From assembly GCA_938004115.1 (NCBI GenBank), contig CALKWS010000028.1, positions 1 through 5,200 on the forward strand: a DNA stretch of 5,200 nt, written 5' to 3'. This stretch comes from an uncultured Ruaniaceae bacterium (lineage in GTDB: Bacteria > Actinomycetota > Actinomycetes > Actinomycetales > Beutenbergiaceae). Of the stretch, positions 1 through 5,191 are shown piece after piece; position 1 is the stretch's first letter, and each line of letters begins with the position of its first letter. The position numbers were made by a program, and so were the translations under genes. Under the pieces are notes generated by a model. That model worked only from the letters and a program-made list of their open reading frames with translations, was not told the DNA's origin and made no database searches.

Positions 1-99
1 GTGCCCGCCGATGTGCCCGCCCAGGCGGATCCGCCTGCCTCCGGCGATACGCACGCTCGCGAGAGAGTCCCCGCCGACGCGAACCCGGAGCACCGATGA
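1..99 (+). CDS. C-terminal end of an upstream gene, probably the sensor histidine kinase of the response regulator (partial)
   Basis: The frame starting at base 1 stays open for 32 codons and ends in TGA at 97-99, which overlaps the ATG of the response regulator in an ATGA arrangement. The visible tail is rich in Pro, Ala, Asp, Glu and Arg and looks like a disordered C-terminus; no kinase motif falls inside the window. That it is a kinase is inferred only from the overlap: DesR-like regulators usually follow a DesK-like HisKA_3 kinase, and ATGA overlap indicates translational coupling. The tail itself is not diagnostic, so another product is possible. Confidence 0.6.
   Translation: MPADVPAQADPPASGDTHARERVPADANPEHR
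87..90 (+). promoter_or_regulatory. Ribosome binding site of the response regulator
   Basis: GGAG lies five bases before the ATG at 96, inside the last codons of the preceding gene. It supports that start and indicates that the two genes are translated from one mRNA. Confidence 0.6.
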
Positions 100-704
100 C
101 GATCAAGATCCTGCTGGCCGACGACGAGAACCTGATCCGCGACGCCCTGGCCAGCCTGCTCGACCTGCAGGACGGGTTGGACGTCGTCGCCCAGGCCGCC
201 TCCGGCACCGAGGCGATCGCGGCGGCCGCCAGGTATCGCCCGGACGTGGCGGTACTGGACCTGCAGATGCCGGGAGCGGACGGCATCGAGGTGGCCGAGC
301 ATCTGGCGGCCGATCAGCCCGAGTGCGCGGTGGTGATCGTCACCAGCCATGGCCGCCCGGGCTACCTGCGCCGGGCACTGGAGGTCGGGGTGCGGGGCTT
401 CGTGCCGAAGACCACCTCGGCCACGGTACTGGCGGACGTGGTGCGACAGGTGCACGGCGGCGGACGGTACGTGGATCCCGAACTGGCCGCCGACGCGATC
501 GCCGCCGGAGCCAGTCCGCTCACGCCGCGGGAGTCGGACGTGCTGGAACTTGCAGCGGACGGGGCACCGGTGGAGGAGATCGCCGAACGGGCGCACCTCT
601 CGGCGGGCACCGTGCGCAACTACCTGTCGGCCGTGGTGTCCAAACTCGGCGTGGCCAACCGCCACGAGGCGGTGGCCCACGCGCGCCGGCAGGGCTGGAT
701 CTGA
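96..704 (+). CDS. DesR-like response regulator, NarL/LuxR family
   Basis: This is a complete two-component transcription factor of 202 residues, close to the length of DesR-type regulators. The receiver domain covers about residues 1-120. It has the acidic pair D9-D10, the expected phospho-acceptor D55 in VLDLQMPG, T83 in VIVTS and K105 in GFVPK. The RPGY segment after the T83 strand is also typical of DesR-like proteins. A LuxR-type helix-turn-helix fills residues 141-202 (LTPRESDVLELAADG, then GTVRNYLS), ending in the GW motif seen in DesR. By family knowledge, phosphorylation drives dimerisation and DNA binding; DesR of Bacillus controls a membrane desaturase, but the target here is unknown and no desaturase is visible. 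The start at 96 is supported by a nearby GGAG and the overlap with the preceding stop. All key residues are intact. Family assignment is secure; orthology to DesR is only likely. Confidence 0.93.
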   Translation: MTIKILLADDENLIRDALASLLDLQDGLDVVAQAASGTEAIAAAARYRPDVAVLDLQMPGADGIEVAEHLAADQPECAVVIVTSHGRPGYLRRALEVGVRGFVPKTTSATVLADVVRQVHGGGRYVDPELAADAIAAGASPLTPRESDVLELAADGAPVEEIAERAHLSAGTVRNYLSAVVSKLGVANRHEAVAHARRQGWI

Positions 705-734
705 TTCCGGAAGGCCCGAGCCGCGCTCGCTGGT

Positions 735-778
735 CGATCTGCGCCCGCTTGTTACATGGGCGCCCTGCGTGCAGATCG
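735..778. terminator. Candidate bidirectional terminator hairpin between convergent genes
   Basis: CGATCTGC (735-742) is matched perfectly by GCAGATCG (771-778). An alternative inner pairing joins GCGCCC (741-746) with GGGCGC (758-763) around an 11-base loop, so the outer CGATCT/AGATCG and the inner GC-rich stem could form one bulged structure. It begins about 30 bases after the regulator stop and lies between two converging genes, where a shared terminator is expected. There is no clear T tract, as is common in actinobacteria. Confidence 0.5.
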
Positions 779-808
779 GCAGAGGAGCGAATCCGACCCT
801 CATGCCCT

Positions 809-822
809 GCCGGCGAACCGGC
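809..822. terminator. Small GC-rich hairpin beyond the DUF4097 stop
   Basis: GCCGG (809-813) and CCGGC (818-822) flank the tetraloop CGAA. Flanking CCTG (806-809) and CAGG (831-834) could form a competing outer pairing. On the minus strand this lies 24 bases past the DUF4097 stop codon, so it may terminate or stabilise that mRNA. The stem is short and there is no T tract. Confidence 0.3.
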
Positions 823-845
823 GACGGCGTCAGGTCCCCTGCGTC

Positions 846-1688
846 TCAGGCCGCGCGGGTGATGCGCACATCCCCGCTGGCCGCGCGGGCGTAGACCTCC
901 AGGGTCTGGTCGTCCTGTCCCGGGGCGTCGCTGGCGTCCAGGTCGCTCACCGTGCGGCCGGCGGCGCTGTAGCAGTCCATGTACACCGCGGTGCCCTGGT
1001 GGACTCCCACGAGCACGTCCCCGGATGCGGTGCCGGCATTGATCGAGCCGTGCACGGCGTCCTGGACGATCACGTTGCCCGAAGCGGCCCGCAGCCGTCC
1101 GGTGCCGGCCAGCGTGGTGACTTTGATGTCCCCGGAGGCCGCCGTGGCCGTGATGTCCACCGCATGGTTGACCACGATGTTGCCGGAGCCGGTCTTGGCG
1201 CGCACCGGCCCGGTCGCGGTGCCCAGGTGCACTGTTCCGGACCCGCAGATGAACTCGGCCTCACTCGCGCTGCGTGCGGTGATGCTGCCGGAGCCGGTGG
1301 TGACCTCGAGCGGGCCGCATTCGGGCAGCGTGACGTCGCCGGAGCCGGAGCGGACCCGGACCTCGCCCAACCGCCCCTCGGCGGTCACCTCACCCGACCC
1401 GGTGCTCACCTCCAGATCCGACCCGGACGGTACGTGCACGTCGATACGCAGCCGCGGGTGGTTGGCGAAGAAGAGACCGGAACTGCGGGGTACCTCGATG
1501 CGCAACTCGGTCCCGGACAGATCCACGAGGGTGTCCTCGGCGTAGGACCGGGCCGAGGAGGTGTCCCGATACGGGTGCAGGCGGACGGTGACCCGGTTGG
1601 AGTCGCTGGTGTGCACCACCAGGTCGCTCGCACGGGTCGTGGCGTCGATGCGCACCGGCGCGGCGGTGTCGAAGACGTGTTCGGTCAT
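846..1688 (-). CDS. DUF4097-family beta-strand repeat (beta-solenoid) protein
   Basis: This 280-residue protein has no signal peptide or membrane segment, so it is probably cytoplasmic. Residues 1-85 hold a non-repetitive beta-rich cap. From about residue 95 an SG[SG/D/N/E][V/I/T] turn recurs, with its glycine at about 99, 117, 134, 151, 169, 186, 204 and 223 and a last copy at 272. This is a 17-18 residue period typical of DUF4097/putative adhesin-like solenoids. Residues 226-269 interrupt the pattern with a Cys/Asp-rich insertion before the final rung. The start at ATG 1688 is supported by GGAG (1694-1697) five bases upstream. It is the last gene of the minus-strand trio, 47 bases after the small basic ORF. 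Molecular function is not established for the family. Enterococcal LiaX, which carries related domains, acts in envelope stress, but transferring that role here would be speculation. The fold call is solid; the role is unknown. Confidence 0.88.
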   Translation of the reverse strand: MTEHVFDTAAPVRIDATTRASDLVVHTSDSNRVTVRLHPYRDTSSARSYAEDTLVDLSGTELRIEVPRSSGLFFANHPRLRIDVHVPSGSDLEVSTGSGEVTAEGRLGEVRVRSGSGDVTLPECGPLEVTTGSGSITARSASEAEFICGSGTVHLGTATGPVRAKTGSGNIVVNHAVDITATAASGDIKVTTLAGTGRLRAASGNVIVQDAVHGSINAGTASGDVLVGVHQGTAVYMDCYSAAGRTVSDLDASDAPGQDDQTLEVYARAASGDVRITRAA

Positions 1689-1735
1689 GGTGGCTCCAAG
1701 ATCGCGTCGTAACTGGGGGATGGTCGCGGGTGCGG

Positions 1736-1891
1736 TCAGCGAGGGGGGCGGCGGGGGCCGCCCGGCCGCCGGCCCTTGGGACCGGTGGAACGTTCGGTAC
1801 GCCCCTTGGGCTTGCGCACCCGGAACGGCGGGGGATCGCCGGGGGTCCGCACGACGTGGAACCCGAGTGCGGCGTTGGGCAACATTTCCAT
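1736..1891 (-). CDS. Small, very basic 51-residue protein (unrecognised)
   Basis: I do not recognise this protein. Starting at ATG 1891 (minus strand) it runs 51 residues to TGA at 1736-1738. The first 14 residues are mostly apolar (MEMLPNAALGFHVV). The rest is Pro, Gly and Arg rich, with 13 Lys/Arg against 3 acidic residues, giving a net charge near +10, and includes KPKGR and GPKGRR clusters. Support for translation: AAGGAG (1896-1901) sits four bases before the first ATG, or ten before an in-frame ATG at codon 3, and merges with the stop codon of the preceding gene (TGAAGGAG), which suggests translational coupling. Counting codons gives GC of about 73, 67 and 84 % at positions 1, 2 and 3, as expected for real coding DNA here. 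It lies between the ribbon-helix-helix gene (9 bases away) and DUF4097 (47 bases). It could be a nucleic-acid- or membrane-binding peptide, but that is inferred from charge alone. Confidence 0.6.
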   Translation of the reverse strand: MEMLPNAALGFHVVRTPGDPPPFRVRKPKGRTERSTGPKGRRPGGPRRPPR

Positions 1892-1895
1892 GGGG

Positions 1896-1901
1896 CTCCT
1901 T
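1896..1901 (-). promoter_or_regulatory. Strong ribosome binding site for the small basic ORF
   Basis: AAGGAG on the minus strand overlaps the last base of the stop codon of the ribbon-helix-helix gene and stands four bases before ATG 1891, or ten before ATG 1885. It is the best Shine-Dalgarno match in the window and the main reason to believe the small ORF is translated. Confidence 0.6.
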
Positions 1902-2386
1902 CAGCGGGCCCAGCCGGTCATCCGCCGGCCAGAAGTGTGGGAACGGCCGCCTGGTCGGGGCGGGGTGAGGCCGCGCTGCGCGGCCCGCACCAGCCAGGCG
2001 TTGATGGACAGGCCCTCGGTGGTGGCGGCCTGCTCCACCTGGTTCTTCAGGCTCTCCGGCAGGCGCAGGGAGATCCGGGACACCTCGCCCTCCTCCAGCG
2101 GGGGCGGGGGAGCCGGGGGCTCGGGCGGGGACGGCGGCCCCGTCTCCGGGGAGGTGACCACCACCTCCGGGCCGTCGCTTCGGAGCCGGACGTCGACCGT
2201 GTCACCGTCCAGTTTCAGGGTGACCTCGGCGGCGAAGTCCGCGGCGAACTCCATCAGCGTCAGCCGCAGCGCGGATTCCATGCTCTGCGCGAGCCGCTCG
2301 GCGGCCTCCTGGACGTCCGGCCCCGCGGTACGGGCCGACGCGGTCAGCGCGTCGTGGAGTGATTGCAGATACCGATCCAGGTGCAT
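1901..2386 (-). CDS. HicB-like protein with C-terminal ribbon-helix-helix domain
   Basis: This 161-residue protein has three parts. Residues 1-55 are helical and Ala/Leu/Glu rich; residues 54-80 read as short beta strands (EVTLKLDGDTVDVRLRS); residues 83-97 form a Pro-rich linker. A ribbon-helix-helix domain follows at about 103-140: ISLRLPESL as the DNA-contacting strand, then two helices ending in INAWLVRAAQRGL. This is the Arc/HicB-type DNA-binding fold, which works as a dimer. The frame remains open upstream to 2503, but I place the start at ATG 2386: the translation above it is unlike coding sequence, and a promoter-like sequence ends six bases before this ATG. No Shine-Dalgarno is visible, consistent with a leaderless mRNA. 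No HicA toxin is adjacent, so it is probably an autoregulatory or dedicated regulator of the downstream genes and not a toxin-antitoxin partner. The N-terminal role is unknown. Similar proteins are commonly labelled HicB family; that label says little about function. Confidence 0.85.
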   Translation of the reverse strand: MHLDRYLQSLHDALTASARTAGPDVQEAAERLAQSMESALRLTLMEFAADFAAEVTLKLDGDTVDVRLRSDGPEVVVTSPETGPPSPPEPPAPPPPLEEGEVSRISLRLPESLKNQVEQAATTEGLSINAWLVRAAQRGLTPPRPGGRSHTSGRRMTGWAR

Positions 2387-2392
2387 GACGCC

Positions 2393-2421
2393 AGCATGAC
2401 ACCACAATGGCGCCATGTCAA
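2393..2421 (-). promoter_or_regulatory. Candidate leaderless promoter of the ribbon-helix-helix operon
   Basis: On the minus strand a perfect -35 TTGACA (2416-2421) is followed by a 17-base spacer and CATGCT (2393-2398), preceded by TG one base upstream, as in extended -10 elements. Six bases separate the hexamer from ATG 2386, so transcription would begin at or next to the A of the start codon. The -10 is imperfect (C for the first T), but spacing and the missing Shine-Dalgarno agree. Confidence 0.55.
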
Positions 2422-2434
2422 TGCCAATGTGGCA
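2407..2434. promoter_or_regulatory. Two palindromes overlapping the promoter, candidate operators
   Basis: ATGGCGCCAT (2407-2416) is a perfect 10-base palindrome filling much of the promoter spacer and touching the -35. TGCCA-ATG-TGGCA (2422-2434) is a second inverted repeat just upstream of the -35. A wider TGACA (2397-2401)/TGTCA (2416-2420) pair spans the spacer. CAATG recurs at 2405, 2419 and 2425. Such sites would suit autorepression by the adjacent ribbon-helix-helix protein; binding is inferred. Confidence 0.4.
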
Positions 2435-2470
2435 ACACGGTGATGTCGCTGCGGCGTCCGACCGCGCTGC

Positions 2471-2505
2471 CCCTTCATCGCCCGGATCGCGATAGCCCTT
2501 CATCG
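2471..2505 (+). repeat. Direct repeat CCCTTCATCG, two copies 25 bases apart
   Basis: Identical 10-base copies occupy 2471-2480 and 2496-2505, upstream of the acyltransferase start. They could be tandem sites for an activator, but no convincing -10 or -35 hexamer for the plus-strand gene is visible near them. Confidence 0.4.
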
Positions 2506-2532
2506 GTCGGAATCGAGCATCGGGGGCGTCGC

Positions 2533-3273
2533 ATGCCCCGTACCATGCGGTGGGTGGCGCACCCCCCGGTTCCGCGGTCCTACCGCGCGTCTGTCGCCGT
2601 CATCCGCCCCCTGCTGCGCGCGATGACCCGGCGGCGGTGGCTCGGCGCGGAGCACCTGCCCGCGGGCGCGTTCATCGCGGCGGCCAACCACGTCAGTTAC
2701 GCCGACCCGTTCACCTTCCTGCACTTCCTCATCGACCACGGCCGGTACGCCAAGATCCTGGCCAAGCACACGCTGTTCGGGGTTCCCGGTCTGGGGCACC
2801 TGCTGCGGTCCACCGGGATGATCCCGGTGTACCGCGGCACCGCGCGGGCCAGCGGGGCACTGCACCAGGCCCAGGCCCGGCTGGCGGTCGGGGAGGCGGT
2901 CGCGGTGTTCCCGGAGGGCACGGTGACCAGCGATCCCGACCTGTGGCCCATGGTGGCCAAGACCGGGGTGGTGCGCCTGGCCCTGGCCACCGGTGCGCCG
3001 CTGATCCCGGTCGGCCAATGGGGCGCCCACGAACTCCTGCCGCAGGGCGCGTGGCTGGTGCGTCCGATCCCGCGCAAACGCATCACGGTGATCGCCGGAC
3101 CGCCGCTGGATCTGACCGATCTGCGCGACGTGCCGATGGACGCCGAGGTGCTGCGGGAGGGCAGCCGGCGGCTGATGGTGGCCATCACCGACCTGGTCGC
3201 CCAAGCACGCGGGCAGGACCCGCCGGCGGACCTGTTCGACCCGCGCGAGGCCGGCGCACCGGACCGCGGTTAG
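2533..3273 (+). CDS. PlsC-type 1-acyl-glycerol-3-phosphate (lysophospholipid) acyltransferase
   Basis: This enzyme would transfer an acyl chain to the sn-2 position of lysophosphatidic acid or a related acceptor in phospholipid synthesis, at the inner face of the membrane. All family blocks are present, numbered from ATG 2533. NHVSYAD supplies the catalytic H53 and D58, GMIPVYR (95-101) is the second block, FPEGT (126-130) binds the glycerophosphate, and PLIPVG (156-161) is the fourth. At 246 residues it is normal for actinobacterial members. Residues 9-40 are basic and hydrophobic and probably seat the protein on the membrane; no cleaved signal is seen. The frame is open from 2407, but its Cys/His-rich beginning does not look coding. 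ATG 2533 follows GGGGG by six bases, and ATG 2545 is an alternative. It is divergent from the ribbon-helix-helix gene and may be monocistronic. The true acceptor (lysophosphatidic acid or another lysolipid) cannot be read from sequence, so no symbol is given. Confidence 0.9.
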   Translation: MPRTMRWVAHPPVPRSYRASVAVIRPLLRAMTRRRWLGAEHLPAGAFIAAANHVSYADPFTFLHFLIDHGRYAKILAKHTLFGVPGLGHLLRSTGMIPVYRGTARASGALHQAQARLAVGEAVAVFPEGTVTSDPDLWPMVAKTGVVRLALATGAPLIPVGQWGAHELLPQGAWLVRPIPRKRITVIAGPPLDLTDLRDVPMDAEVLREGSRRLMVAITDLVAQARGQDPPADLFDPREAGAPDRG

Positions 3274-3295
3274 GAGCCCACCCCCCGGCGCTCCT
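3272..3295 (+). terminator. Weak hairpin at the end of the acyltransferase gene
   Basis: AGGAGC (3272-3277, overlapping the TAG stop) pairs with GCTCCT (3290-3295) across a 12-base C-rich loop. There is no T tract, so termination is uncertain. It could separate the acyltransferase from the peptidase gene. Confidence 0.3.
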
Positions 3296-3314
3296 GTCGC
3301 CGGCCGTGGCTGCC

Positions 3315-3326
3315 GGTCCCGGGACC
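3315..3326. promoter_or_regulatory. Perfect 12-base palindrome upstream of the peptidase gene
   Basis: GGTCCCGGGACC is its own reverse complement and ends four bases before the TAGGGT box, so it would lie in the spacer of the promoter. It is a candidate operator; in such GC-rich DNA a chance palindrome is also possible. Confidence 0.35.
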
Positions 3327-3330
3327 TGGT

Positions 3331-3336
3331 TAGGGT
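3331..3336 (+). promoter_or_regulatory. TAGGGT -10 box for a leaderless peptidase mRNA
   Basis: TAGGGT fits the actinobacterial TANNNT -10 pattern and lies seven bases before GTG 3344, so transcription would begin at or next to that codon. No Shine-Dalgarno precedes the start and the -35 region (TGGCTG at 3307-3312) is weak. This box is the reason for preferring GTG 3344 over GTG 3335, which overlaps the box itself. Confidence 0.55.
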
Positions 3337-3343
3337 GGCGCAG

Positions 3344-5173
3344 GTGAGTGAGACCACGAGACTGATCACCGACCTGCTCAGCATTCGCACCTGGACCGCC
3401 CTGGACGTGGACGCCGAGGGCCGCGTCCTGGCCGGGCACGACGAACTCGGCTCCATGCAGTTGGTGGAGATCGACACCGATGGCACCCGGACCCCGTTGA
3501 CCGACCTTCCCGGCCGCTGCACCGGACGCTACCTACCCGGCCGGCGCACCGTCGTCGTCCAGCATGACGCCGGCGGCGATGAGCGGTGGCAGCTGTCCGC
3601 GCTGGACCTGGATGGGCCCAGGAGCGCGCCCGCGACCCTGGAGGACCTGCGGCCGCTGGTCCGCGATGCCCGGTACCTGCACACCCTGCATGACGTCACC
3701 GAGACGGGCCTGGTCTATGCCACAAACCGGCGCAACGGGGTGGACATGGACGTCGTGGTGCGTCACCACACCGACGGCACCGAGCAGGTGGCGTACGACG
3801 GCGGAGGGTACGTCGGCGCGGTGCGCGCCTCCCACGACGGGTCCAGTGCCGCCGTGGTGCGGCTGAGCCTGCAACCGGCCTCCACCGTGGTGCAGACCGT
3901 GGGGCCCCGCGCGTTCGGCCTGGTGCCGGCCGGCGACCCGGGCGGGTACGTCACCGACCCCGAGGAGCACGCCTCCCACCGGCAGGTGTACTGGACCGCC
4001 GAGGACGACGCGCTGATCGTCAGCAGCAACCACGACCGGGAGTTCCACGCCATCTGGAGGGTGGACGACGACGGCTGGCACCTGCTGGTGGGGGACCCGG
4101 CCGCCGAGTTGGCGTGCTGGGTGAGCCCGGACGCCCGGTCGATGATCGTGGGCCGGCAGGTGGATGGCGCGATGACGCTCGCGATCCACGGGATCGACGG
4201 CACCCACCGGAAGGACCTGGACCTGCCCGCCCTGGGAGCGGCCTCGGTGACCTGGTCGGCCGACTCCCGCTACGTCGTCGTCGGCGGACCCACGCCGACC
4301 GAGCCCGGCGCGATCTACCGGGTGGACACCGCCTCCGGGAAGACCGACCTGCTCGCCTCCTCGGCCGCCGAACTGGACCCGGCCCTGCGCGGGCGACTCA
4401 TCGAGCCCAGCGTGCACCGGGTGCCCACCCCGGACGGGGAGCAGGTGCCCTGCTTCGTCTATCGCGGAGCGCCGGGGACCGCGTTGACCGGTGCCTCGGT
4501 ACTGCACATCCACGGCGGTCCGGAGGCCTCGGCGGATCAGATCTTCTCCCCGATCATCCAGGCGCTGGCCGCGACCGGGTTGACCGTGCTGGTGCCGAAC
4601 GTGCGCGGGTCGGCCGGCTACGGCAAACGGTGGATCTCCTTGGACGATGTGGAACGCCGCCTGGATTCGGTGGCCGACCTGGCCGCGCTGCACGCCTGGC
4701 TGCCCGACCTGGGGTTGGACCAGGACCGATCGGCGCTGTGGGGCGGGTCCTACGGCGGGTACATGGTGCTCGCCGGGGTGTCGATGCAGCCGGACCTGTG
4801 GGCCGCCGGGGTGAACATCGTGGGGATCAGTTCGCTGGTGACGTTCCTGCAGAACACCGCCGACTATCGCCGGGCCTACCGGGAACGGGAGTACGGGTCG
4901 CTGGAGCGCCACCGGGAGTTCCTGGAGAAGGCCTCGCCGATCACGTACCTGGACCAGATCCGCGCGCCGTTGTTCGTGATCCACGGCGCCAACGACCCCC
5001 GGGTGCCGTTGAGCGAGGCCGAGCAGATCAAGGCCGCACTGGACGCCTCCGGGGTGCCGTGCGAGTTGCGCGTGTACCACGATGAGGGGCACGGGCTGGC
5101 GAAACGATCGAACCGGTTGGACGCCTATCCGGCGGCGCTGGAGTTCCTGCGGGAGCACCTGGGGAGGTCCTGA
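3344..5173 (+). CDS. S9-family serine peptidase (prolyl oligopeptidase / acylaminoacyl-peptidase-like)
   Basis: The protein has 609 residues from GTG 3344. GTG 3335 would add three, but it overlaps the likely -10 box. There is no signal peptide, so it is presumably cytoplasmic. Residues up to about 355 form a beta-propeller with recurring D[AG]xxx[VIL]-type blade ends, for example VSPDARSMIVG and WSADSRYVVVG; in this family the propeller restricts access to oligopeptides. The C-terminal alpha/beta-hydrolase domain carries HGGPEA near the oxyanion site. Its triad is complete: S469 in WGGSYGGY, D551 in HGANDPRVP and H583 in DEGHGL. It would cleave short peptides, but whether it prefers prolyl, acyl-aminoacyl or dipeptide substrates cannot be told, and some relatives are esterases. 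Length and motifs are ordinary and nothing is broken. It lies 70 bases after the acyltransferase on the same strand, but the promoter-like box suggests separate transcription. Confidence 0.92.
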   Translation: MSETTRLITDLLSIRTWTALDVDAEGRVLAGHDELGSMQLVEIDTDGTRTPLTDLPGRCTGRYLPGRRTVVVQHDAGGDERWQLSALDLDGPRSAPATLEDLRPLVRDARYLHTLHDVTETGLVYATNRRNGVDMDVVVRHHTDGTEQVAYDGGGYVGAVRASHDGSSAAVVRLSLQPASTVVQTVGPRAFGLVPAGDPGGYVTDPEEHASHRQVYWTAEDDALIVSSNHDREFHAIWRVDDDGWHLLVGDPAAELACWVSPDARSMIVGRQVDGAMTLAIHGIDGTHRKDLDLPALGAASVTWSADSRYVVVGGPTPTEPGAIYRVDTASGKTDLLASSAAELDPALRGRLIEPSVHRVPTPDGEQVPCFVYRGAPGTALTGASVLHIHGGPEASADQIFSPIIQALAATGLTVLVPNVRGSAGYGKRWISLDDVERRLDSVADLAALHAWLPDLGLDQDRSALWGGSYGGYMVLAGVSMQPDLWAAGVNIVGISSLVTFLQNTADYRRAYREREYGSLERHREFLEKASPITYLDQIRAPLFVIHGANDPRVPLSEAEQIKAALDASGVPCELRVYHDEGHGLAKRSNRLDAYPAALEFLREHLGRS

Positions 5174-5191
5174 CCGGCGCGGGTGGCCGGT
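5173..5191 (+). terminator. Hairpin at the peptidase stop codon
   Basis: ACCGGC (5173-5178) pairs with GCCGGT (5186-5191) around a 7-base loop, starting on the last base of TGA. It is GC-rich with no T tract, and the window ends nine bases later, so its role cannot be judged. Confidence 0.25.

Noticed and set aside
11..862. Long plus-strand open frame overlapping the response regulator
   Set aside because: Its translation is Arg/Gly/Pro-rich with no recognisable domain, and it lies over a gene with complete receiver and HTH motifs; it is a GC-rich shadow frame.
1070..1400. DNA-level tandem repeat inside the DUF4097 gene
   Set aside because: CCGGAGCCGG-like words recur, but only because the Ser-Gly turn is encoded repeatedly with GC-rich codons; spacing is irregular and intervening bases differ, so it is a protein repeat and not a satellite or CRISPR array.
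756..1712. Plus-strand open frame of over 300 codons opposite the DUF4097 gene
   Set aside because: The opposite strand shows periodic SG turns, a ribosome binding site and normal codon use; this frame is an antisense shadow without motifs.
1736..1891. HicA toxin as partner of the HicB-like protein
   Set aside because: The small ORF downstream lacks the HicA double-stranded-RNA-binding fold pattern and its conserved Gly-Ser-His region, and no other HicA-like frame adjoins the gene, so a classic HicAB pair is not supported.
2407..2532. N-terminal extension of the acyltransferase from ATG 2407
   Set aside because: The extra 42 residues are Cys/Arg/His-rich with weak GC3 bias, lie over promoter elements of the divergent gene and precede the normal family N-terminus.
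3533..5158. Minus-strand open frame of about 540 codons opposite the peptidase
   Set aside because: It is rich in His, Gly, Arg and Val, as expected from the reverse of GC-rich codons, while the plus strand has the full S9 catalytic triad.
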